Positions 36,291-46,505 of a DNA stretch of 64,000 nt are shown here, one piece after another (the stretch's first letter is position 1; each line of letters begins with the position of its first letter). The notes under the pieces are model-generated. The model was given only the letters and a program-made list of their open reading frames with translations, searched no databases and was not told where the DNA came from. Location: NCBI GenBank assembly GCA_022495995.1, contig JAFEMH010000529.1, positions 248,001 through 312,000 on the forward strand, read 5' to 3'. The stretch is from Adenophora triphylla var. japonica. Lineage: Eukaryota; Streptophyta; Magnoliopsida; Asterales; Campanulaceae. Position numbers and translations under genes: made by a program.

Positions 36291-37663
36291 GCGGAGGCTG
36301 CGGGGAAAGGACACGAAGGTTCGATGTCCGGAATGGAAGGAGGGTAGGTGTTTGGGCTTTAGGCTCATGCAACATGCAGTTATTTGTTCACGTTTACTTA
36401 AAACATGCTTTATTAACCTAATCGGTTGGAAAAGATTGCTCTTCTTTTTCGCAAACTACTCTGGATCCTGGATCAGTGGGCCCCGTCACTACGTCTATAA
36501 GCCCCTCATATTCCACCTGTATTTCGACCTCCCAAGGTGGACAGCCCCGGGCGAGGGTCCTATAGGGCAAGCGGGTCCCACCGACCGAAAGAAAAACGAT
36601 CCTAAAAGTCTGGCGGGTAATCGAGTCTTAACGAGCATTCGATGTAAATTACGGACAAGGCTGACGTCAAAAGTCAAGATCGTGTCCGAGGGCTCGACGA
36701 AAAGTCGGCATGATTTGGACTGATAAGCGTCCACAATTGATCTTGACTTGTCGTCAGTTAAGCCGTAATTAGGCATGGAATAATCATTAATCCTTGATGA
36801 CTCAGTGTCAATGCCGGGAGTCAGTGTATAATTTGTGCCGCCGAGCCGAAGTCAAGGCGCCTGGTCAATATCTTGGTCAAAGTCTGCGGCGGAAAACCGG
36901 CACTTCGACGATTAGGGTCCCCGAAAGATATTGAGTCGGTATGCCGACAAAGGCTTGAAAGGAAAGGTCTATACACAGACAGGGCATGACACAGACCAGA
37001 CTAAAAACCAACCGGGTCTCGGACAAAGTGTGTCACGGACAAGTGCATGGTCGACACGAGGCTCCATGGGATGTTTGGGTAGTCCTGTGCTCATCCGAGA
37101 GGCGTAATAAGACCAAACGGACCGCAACAAGGATTTCCCCGGGTTAGGGACGTAGTGTGCAGTGTACGGTCACGTGCGCGTAGTGTGCAAGCAGTCTATA
37201 TTCTTTTTCTGAGTAAAATAGGAAAAAATTTTTATGTGTCTTAAAAATATGATGCATGATTTTTTTTTTGAAAATTTTCTTTTTTTTTTTGAAAACCCCT
37301 TTTTTTTTGAAATTTTTTTTTTTAAAATTTAATGAACGCATAAGCACGTAAGCACGAAAATTCCGACAGTTAGGGACATTATTCCGACAGTCAAAATTTT
37401 GACTTTCTCCGAGGCGGCCAAAACAACACGAAAACTGTGCAAAAATCAACACACACAAAAATGATTTTCAAAGCCGGGACGGAAGCTTGACCCTCAAAAG
37501 ATTTTTTTTTTTGAAAACGGTGATACCGGTACGTGGGATTGTTAGACCACAATTTATCCCCGACTCGTGTTAGGAGGCGGTAACGGGAAGTTTAATGGTT
37601 TCCACCAATATACCAAATACCATTTTTTTAAAAAAAAGCTAGATTCCCCAGCGGAGTCGCCAC
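36291..37663 (-). other. Leader and primer-binding site of element A
   Basis: The primer site is the minus-strand GTGGCGACTCCGCTGGGGAA directly beside the LTR (about 37644-37663). It is not the initiator-Met type; an Arg tRNA, as described for Ogre elements, is possible. The leader is colinear with that of C (1810-3030). It is T-rich at 37259-37325 and 37501-37512. No coding is supported. Confidence 0.75.
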
Positions 37664-39416
37664 TGTGATGATGTGTCGCCATTTCGCGGGAAAAAATTCG
37701 ATTTTTCGCGTTTCTTTGAAAAAAACCAAATAAAACCCGTGAAAAAGAACGGAGTCGCCACGCCATTTTTGTTTTAAGGGCCAAAACTTTGAAAAAAGCC
37801 CGAGATCAGAAATTTGGGTTCGGAGGTCATGTTACACGCCGGGAAGGACGTTAGTGTGCACCCGGAATGCCTCGTAAAACGAGTCTTCCAAGCTGAAAAT
37901 CATTTGTGTGTGTGTGTGTGTGTTTTGGCCAAAATAATTTGAAACTCAGAAAAGTAAAAATTGGGATATCTTTTTAAGACTTTAAACTGATCCCATGATT
38001 TTTTGGAAGATTTTTAGATTGAGATTTGGTACTCAAAAGACCTTTTGAAGTTGAGAGCCACTTCTGCCAGAATGAAAAAGGCAGTGGACCTTTGATTTTG
38101 AAATGGATTCAAGGGTCTTAAAAATTCATAATCTGGATAAACTCAGAGAATGAAAGTTGTTCCAGACACCTTAAATAAGATTTGTACGAAGGAATTTTCC
38201 ATTTTGGAAAAGATTTGAGGGGTCAAAACCTTCTGGAAACCTCAGATATGAGATCTGGATTCCCAGAAGCTGATGAACTAGCCTCTGAAAGAAAATTTGA
38301 AAAGAGGAGTTTTACTCACCCAAAAAATAAAGTAAAAATATTTATGGAAAGATCTGGATGTTGGCTACAAAAAGTGTTTTGTAGTAAAAACCAAATTCCA
38401 CATTTATCTGTGTCCAAAAAATTAGACCATGGACTGAGATCTGAGGAAATTGCTACTGGACAGCAACTTCTCAAGAAAGAAAATATGATTTTAAGGGGGG
38501 TTTTGCATCCATGCTTGTCCCCATTTCCCTAGGTTTTGGTTAGTGATCACTTGACATTTTAGTGGTGAATCAACTATACCAAACCATCCTTGGGGTACAT
38601 TAGGACTAAGCACTTCATTTGCTTGGGAAGGGGAATTTTATCCTTTGAAAATGAGATTTGATGCTTGAAAATGGTTTTTAGGGTTTTGAAAATGCATTTG
38701 CAAGAAAACAATAACACATTAAAGAAAATGTTGATCCTTGTAGAAGATCATCCATGGAGATGGACTTCCATGGTGATCTTCTTGGATCTTAAGACAAGAA
38801 GAAGAATGAACTACATTTTGTAGTTTGAAGATGCATGCATGGATGAGAGATTTAGGGTAAGAAGAGGGAGGTTATACCTATCTTCCTTGAGTTTGTGTTT
38901 GAATGGGTTCAAGGCTTGAATGTGTTTAGGGTTTGAATTTGAGAATGAGTGTGAGTTGGGAAAGATTCAAGAGAAAATGGTGACAATTCAAGTGAATTCT
39001 CACTGTTTTCTCTCTATATTTCGCCAGAGGTTCAGTGCAAATTGTGTTGTGGCTTCTCATTTTTGTGACTGGAGGGCTCAATTTATAGCCCTCCTGAAAT
39101 GACAAAGGTATCCGCGCGGACAAGGTTGGTAGCGTGCACTGTTCATTAAATGCAGCTCCAGGCTTTGGACAGGAAGAATAATCTTTTGAAAATTCAAATT
39201 AAATAGCCAGTTTATGTTCCAGCCACTTCTATTTTTGGTTTTCTTCCTTTGTTTTTGCTTTTTAAGATTCATTTTGAGGTTTAACCTTAAATAACAATGC
39301 CCATTTTGCCCTTGCTTTGTTAGAAAAGTTAGGATTGTTAGGAAATGTTAGGAATGTTAAAACTTTCGTTAATTTTCTAACGAAAATACTAACAAGCTCA
39401 AATTGGAGCACTTACA
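37664..39416 (-). repeat. 5' LTR of element A (reverse orientation)
   Basis: 1753 bp, TGTGATGATGTG ... GGAGCACTTACA on the plus strand. The minus-strand TATA box is at 39081-39087. TGACAA-N5-TCCGCGCGGA ends at 39120 (palindrome 39111-39120). CGGAGTCGCCAC at 37750-37761 repeats part of the primer site 87 bp away. Confidence 0.93.
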
Positions 39417-39529
39417 AACGTGACCTCCGAACCCAAATCTCTTATTTCGGGCATTTTTCAAAGTTTTGGCCCTTTAAACAAAAATGGCGTGGCGACTCCG
39501 TTTGATTTCAAAAAATCGGGTACATCACA

Positions 39530-40251
39530 ACTTCCCCTACGCTGATTTGCGTGCAATGGTTAATTCCGGGGCTAAGTTCGAAAAGGCCTACAATCGCACA
39601 CCGATTGCTGCACTCCGCTATGCATACCGGGTTTCTTCCACCTCCAACACAGCTCCTGCCCAACCAAAAGGTAAAGAAGTGATTGGCTATGTGGGACAGG
39701 ACTGTAACAATGCCACTTCCTTTGTTCCCAAGAAACCTGAGGCATCCAGATCCCGGCTCCAAGACTTGAGAAACGTTGGGATGCCTTTGAGTGATATCTT
39801 CAGAGGTTTGGTGAGAGAAGGTTTGCTCCGGCCTTTGGAAAATTATCAGCCTAGAAACCCCAATGCTCCTTTGGATACCTCCAAGTATTGTGCCTTTCAT
39901 CAGTACCATGGGCACCTGACAGATGATTGCGTCCCCCTGAAAAGGGCAATCCAAAGTTTGATTGAACAAGGGAGGTTAGAGGTGCCTGAAGGGCCCAATA
40001 CTATCAGTAACCCATTCCCTAGAAACAACAACCCGAATGTCAACATGGTCGAGTTTGGTGATTCGAGACTTGTGGGCATAATGGAATTTGACTCACCCCT
40101 TTGTAAGGTCGGTGGACCGACCATCGCAGATGATGAAAATGGTTGGATTGGGCAAGAAGCTGACAAAGAAGTCCGGATGGGAAGACCTGCGATAGCTCCC
40201 ATCTCCAGCATCGAAGAATGGATGCATGGTTCAACAACAAAGAGCGGCTAG
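39530..40251 (+). CDS. gag: Gag C-terminal part of element D (5' end displaced by C)
   Basis: An uninterrupted frame of 240 codons runs from the insertion point of C to a TAG at 40249-40251. It enters mid-protein (FPYADLRAMVNSGAKFEKAY) and contains MPLSDIFRGLVREGLLRPLE, then a zinc knuckle CAFHQYHGHLTDDC of CX2HX4HX4C form, and the helix PLKRAIQSLIEQGRL. The knuckle binds RNA in retrotransposon gags. The same arrangement occurs in B, and decayed in C. Because C separated it from its start, it cannot be translated in its normal context. The capsid part, if it existed, lies outside the window. Confidence 0.85.
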
Positions 40252-41694
40252 ACTAGGGGCTACCTATCTCTAAAATAGTCTTTTAGTCAACCTTCGTAGG
40301 TTCTAGTATTTTTCTTTCACCTAAGTCCATCTTGGACACTTGTCGGTTTTGTCCACCTCGAATGTTGTGGAAAGATAGCTTAACTATCATTTAAAATTTA
40401 TATATATATAAGTATTTCTTCTTTTCTTGCTAGACTCGAGACATCACTTGCACACCCACGTTACGCTTAATTGAAATGGTTTTATCCTAGATGATCACTT
40501 GTGCTGCTCAACCACTAATTCTTTGAAATGATTAATATTTAAATTAATTGGAGTGAGAAAATCAATTGATATTCCTCTCAAATTGGGGCTTACCAACTCC
40601 CCATCTTGCATCACATATGCTCACATCCCTTTCATCAGCCTCATCATCTCGTTGTTCGATGAATTTGCATGGATCTTTTCTCATTTAAAGCTTAAGCAAG
40701 CAATGAAGACTTAATCTCATGTCATCCGGTAGGGATTGCGGTTGAAGCCTTTCACCCATAGGAAAGCCATTACCTCACCCTCACTAAACACTACCCTTTC
40801 ATTTCAAGATCGGCATGTTTTGAAACCCTGTTTAGCCATCACCTTTGCTCCTTATTGAGAGAAGTCCAAGCAACGCCAAAGAAGTTAGCGTCGAGAGTCG
40901 GCGATGCATAAAATGTTCAAGATGTGAAGGAAGGAAAGATAATTCTCAACTCCTCAAAGAGGCCTTCCGAATTCTCAAAAGAATGATTTTAAAATCCTCA
41001 CAATCTCGGATATAATTCCAAGCTCATCAGAAAGCCTTCCAAAAAAAAAAAAAAAAAAAAAAAGAGGCTCTCCAATGATAAAAAAGGAGCCCGAATTCTC
41101 GCAAGTTCCCAAAAGTTCTCGATAGCTTGGACTTCCTCTTATCATTACCTTAAACCAATCCCAAGCCATCCTCTTAATTTTAGAGGATACTCCCATCACC
41201 ATTACCCTCGCCATCAATCTTCCCTGCCATAGATTTTCCAAACACATCCCTGCAAGCCAACCTCTCATCTTTAGAGGTTCAGTCAGCAAAAGGCCCAGCC
41301 GACCCCTCACTTTAAGAGGTCATAACTCCAAAAATTACCCGATGGCCGATCGAAGCCCGGAAACCCAGCCGAAATTCCTATCGGATAGCAATTTCATCGT
41401 AAAATCTAAATCAAATTAATGGTTCATTGCTTGCTTAAATTGGAATCTAATCCATTTTGGCTCAAAATTACCAATCAAAGATTGTGCAAATTCAAATTTG
41501 ATTCATGTGAGCATAATTCATTTCTACTCCACAAACACTTGCCGTGGATGTCCCACTAGGGCTTCGCATCCGTGTCTTTCATGGACACTCTAAGGGGATA
41601 TGTTATTCAATCCTCCAAATCCTCAAAATCCCCAAAGGTCCTCAGATCCTCGAATTTCAACATTCGTTCTCTTTTCATTCGGGATAGGCCCGAA

Positions 41695-41733
41695 CTACGG
41701 CGACCTGAGCTCTTCATAATGGAGGGAACGTAG
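41695..41733 (+). other. Hairpin module (D, post-gag copy)
   Basis: CTACG (41695-41699) pairs with CGTAG (41729-41733). The inner stem is CTCTTC (41710-41715) with GGAGGG (41721-41726), six pairs including wobbles, and loop ATAAT. Confidence 0.58.
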
Positions 41734-41989
41734 GCAACCAGAAATGGTCCGGTCAAAATCACAAACAAATCTCAAAAAAAAAAAAAAATCCGGTCTCATC
41801 AAGGATCGTCCCTATACACTTTCCGTTCTTTCGATCTTGATTCTCGATATCAGCTGATTTTTTCCTCGTGATTAATCAAAATATTTGTTCATATCAGATT
41901 TAGGAGTTGAATAACCCGAACATTAACAAAGGGTTTTAAGCAGCCTTGTTATCATCATGAATAAGACAAGTTTTCAAGTGTCTCGACAA

Positions 41990-42175
41990 GTCTTCTCTCT
42001 CTCCATCATAGGGAAATAGAGCCAAACACTGTCTTTCTGTCAGCAGGGGCTTCCATACACTTTTCCACACCTTGTGATGCTTATACTCTCTCAAAAGAGT
42101 CAAACCTAAAGCGAGAGTGTCATACACAAATTCGGGAGACATTCCCACCTTTCAAAAGATATGCCCCTGCACGTA
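41990..42175 (+). ncRNA. Candidate structured RNA block (D copy)
   Basis: This is very similar to B 55441-55625 although the elements differ elsewhere. GCAGGGGC (42043-42050) and GCCCCTGC (42163-42170) are perfectly complementary and 112 bases apart, exactly as in B. A small GGGA/TCCC hairpin lies just inside the right arm. It is a prediction from pairing and conservation only. Confidence 0.35.
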
Positions 42176-43439
42176 AACATTTCGAGTCTTGTCCAAGTGA
42201 TCGGTTGACTAAGGTCCGAAAAGATGGGTGCCTCCTCTGTAAGACTACTCTGAATTTCTTCACGCCGGGGCTTGCTAAGCGGTTCTCCCAGGTTCTCCTG
42301 TATCAGCTCTTCAAGCTGGGGCTTCTATAGTCATCTTTGGGTCCACATTGGGTTTTTCACTACGAGATAGATTCGATCTTTGTCAGATTATTTTCAGGAT
42401 TGCTTTGCATTACCTATCAGATTGGGACTCTGCTAATGACAACGAGGTTATAAGATTGGGGCTTCGCCGAGTCGCTTCTTCAAAATCTGGACTTTGCCTA
42501 CTCGCTCTTCTGTGACCGAGGCTTTGCCAAAGAAGGGATCTTTCCTCGCTTTAATAGGATCCGGGGGCTTTGTCAAGTTGGTCCTTTGGATCTGAATTTT
42601 ATCAAGTCACAAGAAAGGTCTAGTCACATCAACAACTGGATTTTCAGCTTCAGAACTTGGTACATAGCAGCTTCCCGTAGCATAGGGATTTAAGATCTGG
42701 GATTCTCCCTGCATTAGCAATTTCATCAAATCATTCTCTGAACAAGGTTTCGGCCGAGGTCACAGCTCACCCAAATGAAAGAAGCTTCACTCATATCAAC
42801 GTGCCCTAGAGCCTGTCAGCATCAGCTTCAAATGACCAAGATTGAGAGAGAAAATTCCAATCAAGACCCGGGATCTGAATCCAATCTCATCAAAATTGAG
42901 GTCCATGTACCACTGTTTAAGTCGCGATCGAGGGCTCTCACCACTTGCTCAAAATCTGTTCCAAACAGTTTCCAGACACATACATCCCGATGCATCCCCT
43001 CTCATCACCATGCATCCCTACAAAAATCTCCCAAGGGCTCATGTAGCATGCGCAAAACTTGAATCAATAGGAAAAATCCTAAGTGATTGAAGATCATAAA
43101 TCATAATTTCCCTGCCAAAAGCTTAGGCTAGGTGCATCTTCGAAAGCAAGTAAATGCATCATCTCGCGAACATATGCAGTGATACTCTCACAATCATTTT
43201 TGGTTCTATGCATGCATCTGTCATCATGAATGTCATATATGCATCTTCCTCTCTACTAACCAATGCAGGAATTCAAACGTGAAAGACCATCTTCCTTCGC
43301 CATTGAGACTTACCCTCAACAAGGGAGATATTTACCAAAGCTCAAAATCAATGGTTTCAACAAAATTGCAAGAAATCAAATCCCCCTTTTCGGCAAGAGA
43401 TGATTCCGGGCAAAACATGTGCAGACCACCTCCAGTGTC

Positions 43440-43605
43440 TACAAATTGGTCAGGGACGCCAAGTTCTCAAATACAATTCGGTCAGGGACGCCAAGTTCTC
43501 AAAATGTAAATCGGTCTGAGATGCCAAGTTCTCAAATACAAATCGGTCAGGGACGCCAAGTTCTCAAATACAATCCGGACAGAGACGCCAAGTTCTCAAA
43601 GATGC
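43440..43605 (+). repeat. ~33-bp array, 5 units (D)
   Basis: Units of CGGTCAGGGACGCCAAGTTC plus TCAAATACAATT. This is the short counterpart of the C array at 11285-12000. Confidence 0.85.
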
Positions 43606-43796
43606 ATCAAGACTCTCAACACTATCAACTATCACACAGCCCCCCGCAACTTGCTCTCCTGCAGGTAAGCACAATAAAGGTACGTTAGTCCTTCAACATA
43701 TATCAAAAATAATCATGCACTCACAAATATTACATGATTACCCATAGCTTTAGCTATTCCTATTTCCGCAAACAGCAACGTAAGCTTTAGTCAATC

Positions 43797-43890
43797 CTCG
43801 GGCGACATCCCAAAAATAGTCAATCCTCGGGCGACTTCCCTAAAATAGTCAATCCTCGGGTGACTCCCCTAAGAGCAGTCAACCTTGGGT
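43797..43890 (+). repeat. ~30-bp array, 3 units (D)
   Basis: CAATCCTCGGGCGACTTCCC plus TAAAATAGT. It has the same CGACTTCC core as the larger arrays. Confidence 0.75.
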
Positions 43891-44049
43891 ACAAAGCTCA
43901 TAGCCTCTCGTTATCACCACCTCTTTGACGAACTATGTAGCCTACCATAGGTCCAGTCACTTGACCAATACGGTCACCCTTTTCCCCGATAGTTCTCGTA
44001 AGCCCGAATCTTCCCCAGCGAGAACACCTTCAAATAGTCTCCCTCAGGT

Positions 44050-45005
44050 ACTAAACCTCGACTTAGAATCATACTCCTGAACTAAGTCCCCATTTAGGTT
44101 CATACTCCTGAACAAAACCTCGACTTAGAATCATACTCCGGAACTAAGTCCCCATTTAGGTTCATACTCCTGAACAAAACCTCGACTTAGAATCATACTC
44201 TGAACTAAGTCCCCATTTAGGTTCATACTCTGAACAAAACCTCGACTTAGAATCATACTCCTGAACTAAGTCCCCATTTAGGTTCATACTCTGAACTAAA
44301 CCTCGACTTAGAATCATACCCCGAACTAAGTCCCCATTTAGGTTCATACTCCCGAACAAAACCTCGACTTAGAATCATACTCCTGAACTAAGTCCCCATT
44401 TAGGTTCATACTCCTGAACTAAACCTCGACTTAGAATCATACTCCTGAACTAAGTCCCCATTTAGGTTCATACTCCTGAACAAAACCTCGAATTAGAATC
44501 ATACTCCTGAACTAAGTCCCCATTTAGGTTCATACTCCTGAACTAAACCTCGACTCAGAATCATACTCCTGAACTAAGTCCCCATTTAGGTTCATACTCC
44601 TGAACCAAACCTCGACTTAGAATCATACTCCTGAACTAAGTCCCCATTTAGGTTCATACTCCTGAACAAAACCTCGACTTAGAATCATACTCCTGAACTA
44701 AGTCCCCATTTAGGTTCATACTCCTGAACTAAACCTCGACTTAGAATCATACTCCTGAACTAAGTCCCCATTTAGGTTCATACTCCTGAACCAAACCTCG
44801 ACTTAGAATCATACTCCTGAACTAAACCTCGACTTAGAATCATACTCCTGAACTAAGTCCCCATTTAGGTTCATACTCCTGAACCAAACCTCGACTTAGA
44901 ATCATACTCCTGAACTAAATCCCCATTTAGGTTCATACCCCTGAACTAAACCTCGACTTAGAACTAAGTCCTTGTTTAGGTTCATACTCCTGAACTAAAC
45001 TTCAA
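44050..45005 (+). repeat. 62-bp tandem array, ~15 units (D)
   Basis: Each unit has two related halves: CTCGACTTAGAATCATACTC with CTGAACTAAG, and TCCCCATTTAGGTTCATACT with CCTGAACTAAAC. The shared CATACTCCTGAAC suggests that the unit itself arose by duplication of about 31 bp. Diverged precursors are in C (14290-14540). Confidence 0.95.
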
Positions 45006-45141
45006 CAAAGGCTAACAAAATCCCGTTTCTTTCCCCGTTATTATCCATTTCCTCGCCAGCAAACGTAAGACCGATCCCTTCAAATGAAGTCCACCAAAGG
45101 ACCATCTATACCAAACCATCAAGGGAAATCATTTCAAACCA

Positions 45142-45290
45142 AGGTTCGAGGCACCTAAGATGCCATCATCAAGGTTCGAGGCACCTAAGATGCCATCATC
45201 AAGGTTAGAGGCACCTAAGACGCCATCATCGAGGTTCGAGGCACCTAAGACGCCATCATTAAGATTTGAGGCACCTAAAACGCTATCACA
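45142..45290 (+). repeat. 30-bp array, 5 units (D)
   Basis: AAGGTTCGAGGCACCTAAGA plus YGCCATCATC. It has the same unit as C 14735-15035. Confidence 0.9.
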
Positions 45291-45351
45291 CACAACACTA
45301 GGAAAGCAGTAAATCGCAATCATCCCCTAATTCGACAAACCGAAACCATTA

Positions 45352-46110
45352 CCAGGGCGACTTCCCAAAAATAGTCAAACCTTAAGGCGACTTCCCAAAA
45401 ATAGTCAAACCTTAGGGCGACTTCCCCAAAATAGTCAGACTATAGGGTAACTTCCCAAAAATAGTCAGACCATAGGGCGACTTCCCCAAAATAGTCTAAT
45501 CATAGGGCGACTTCCCAAAAATAGTCAAATCTTAGGCTGACTTCCCAAAAATAGTCAGATCTTAGGGTGACTTCCCCAAAATAGTCAAACCATAGGGTGA
45601 CTTCCCCAAAATAGTCAAACTATAGGGCGACTTCCCCAAAATAGTCAGACTATAGGGCGACTTCCCCAAAATAGTCAAACCATAGGGTGACTTCCCCAAA
45701 ATAGTCAAACCATAGGGTGACTTCCCAAAAATAGTCAGATCTTAGGGTGACTTCCCAAAAATAGTCAAATCATAGGGTGACTTCCCAAAAATAGTCAAAT
45801 CACAGGGCGACTTCCCCAAAAATAGTCAAACCACAGGGCGACTTCTCCAAAAAATAGTCAAATCATAGGGCGACTTCCCCAAAATAGTCAAGCCATAGGG
45901 CGACTTCCCCAAAATAGTCAAACCATAGGGCGACTTCCCCAAAATAGTCAAACCATAGGGTGACTTCCCAAAAATAGTCAAATCATAGGGCGACTTCCCA
46001 AAAATAGTCAGACCATAGGGCGACTTCCCCAAAATAGTCAAATCATAGGGCGACTTCCCAAAAATAGTCAAATCTCAGGGCGACTTCCCAAAAATAGTCA
46101 AATCTTAGGG
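45352..46110 (+). repeat. 30-bp array, ~25 units (D)
   Basis: CAAATCATAGGGCGACTTCC plus CCAAAATAGT, with CCCCAAAA and CCCAAAAA variants. It has the same unit as C 15085-15600 but is longer. Confidence 0.95.
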
Positions 46111-46123
46111 TCAAAGACCCGAA

Positions 46124-46158
46124 CTACGACTGGCTTGATTCCTCTTAAGGATACGTAG
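46124..46158 (+). other. Hairpin module (D, first 3' copy)
   Basis: CTACG (46124-46128) with CGTAG (46154-46158). The inner stem is TCCT (46140-46143) with AGGA (46148-46151). Confidence 0.6.
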
Positions 46159-46357
46159 GTAGCCTATCATTAGGTTCAACCATCAGACCAAAATGGTCAT
46201 TCCTATCCCCAGTAGAGCGGATAAACAACTTCAGCCATCAGACCGAAATGGTCACTCTTATCTCCAGCAGAGTTTCTTTCAGCAACCGACTGCAGAACTC
46301 GCTCATCAAGGTTCGAGGCACCTAAAACGCCATCATCTCCAGGGTCAAAGACCCGAA

Positions 46358-46392
46358 CTACGGCTGGCTTGATTCCCATTCGGGATACGTAG
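46358..46392 (+). other. Hairpin module (D, second 3' copy)
   Basis: CTACG (46358-46362) with CGTAG (46388-46392). The inner stem is TCCC (46374-46377) with GGGA (46382-46385) and loop ATTC. Confidence 0.6.
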
Positions 46393-46471
46393 GTAGCCTA
46401 TCGCTAGGTTCAGCCACTCGATCACTCGATCATCCCGTCAAATATGGAGCCTTACTCTTATCGATGACCCC

Positions 46472-46505
46472 GCTTCCTTCGAAAGCGCCGTCGCCGAGGG
46501 GCTAC
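46472..46505 (+). promoter_or_regulatory. Pre-LTR hairpin and polypurine tract of D
   Basis: CGCTT (46472-46476) can pair with AAGCG (46484-46488). GTCGCCGAGGGGCTAC then abuts the LTR at 46506. Confidence 0.65.

Larger units (their letters stand above)
21334..39416 (-). mobile_element. Gypsy element A (Tat-like) with degenerate pol and antisense genes
   Basis: The element is 18,083 bp, inserted in reverse in the 3' LTR of C with a perfect AACGT duplication (21329-21333 and 39417-39421). LTRs are 1757 and 1753 bp with few differences by eye. On the minus strand, from right to left: LTR, primer site, leader, protease, RT, RNase H, second RNase H, integrase. Between integrase and the 3' LTR lie two genes on the plus strand (antisense), then a 72-bp array. 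Dual RNase H, size and antisense genes fit the Tat lineage. Pol has many frameshifts and stops, and I find no capsid or zinc-knuckle gag, so A is not autonomous. Confidence 0.92.
1..39529 (+). mobile_element. Gypsy element C (Tat-like, gag-only), host of nested insertions
   Basis: This is a plus-oriented LTR retrotransposon. Its 5' LTR lacks about 55 bp at the left window edge, and its 3' LTR starts at 16013 after a purine-rich tract and ends at 39529 with ATCACA. The 3' LTR is split by a Copia element and by element A, each with a perfect 5-bp target duplication, so the three pieces rejoin cleanly. The interior (1784-16012) holds a decayed gag, a long non-coding region, a solo LTR and three tandem arrays; I see no pol. 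Sequence after 39529 is the gag of element D, so C sits inside D. Lineage is inferred from the D-like gag tail, 3' arrays and a shared leader with element A. The left target duplication lies outside the window. Confidence 0.82.
16013..39529 (+). repeat. 3' LTR of element C, split into three pieces
   Basis: The pieces are 16013-17349, 21085-21333 and 39422-39529 (about 1.69 kb together). A TATA box is at 16332-16338 with TCCCGCGCGGA at 16298-16308 upstream. The Copia element interrupts CTGGCAGAAATGG, and element A interrupts TGTAACGTGACCTCC; both phrases are uninterrupted in the D LTR (48025 and 48267 areas). The LTR ends GGGTACATCACA. Confidence 0.85.
40252..43430 (+). other. Non-coding region of element D
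   Basis: It has no supported coding. The first 300 bp match the post-gag sequences of B and C. A run of A (41041-41063) and short inverted repeats occur near 41000-41300. A hairpin module is at 41695-41733. The block 41975-42235 is strongly similar to B 55433-55680. The part from 42240 to 42740 has GGGGCTTC/TTTGCC phrases shared with C and B. Confidence 0.65.
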
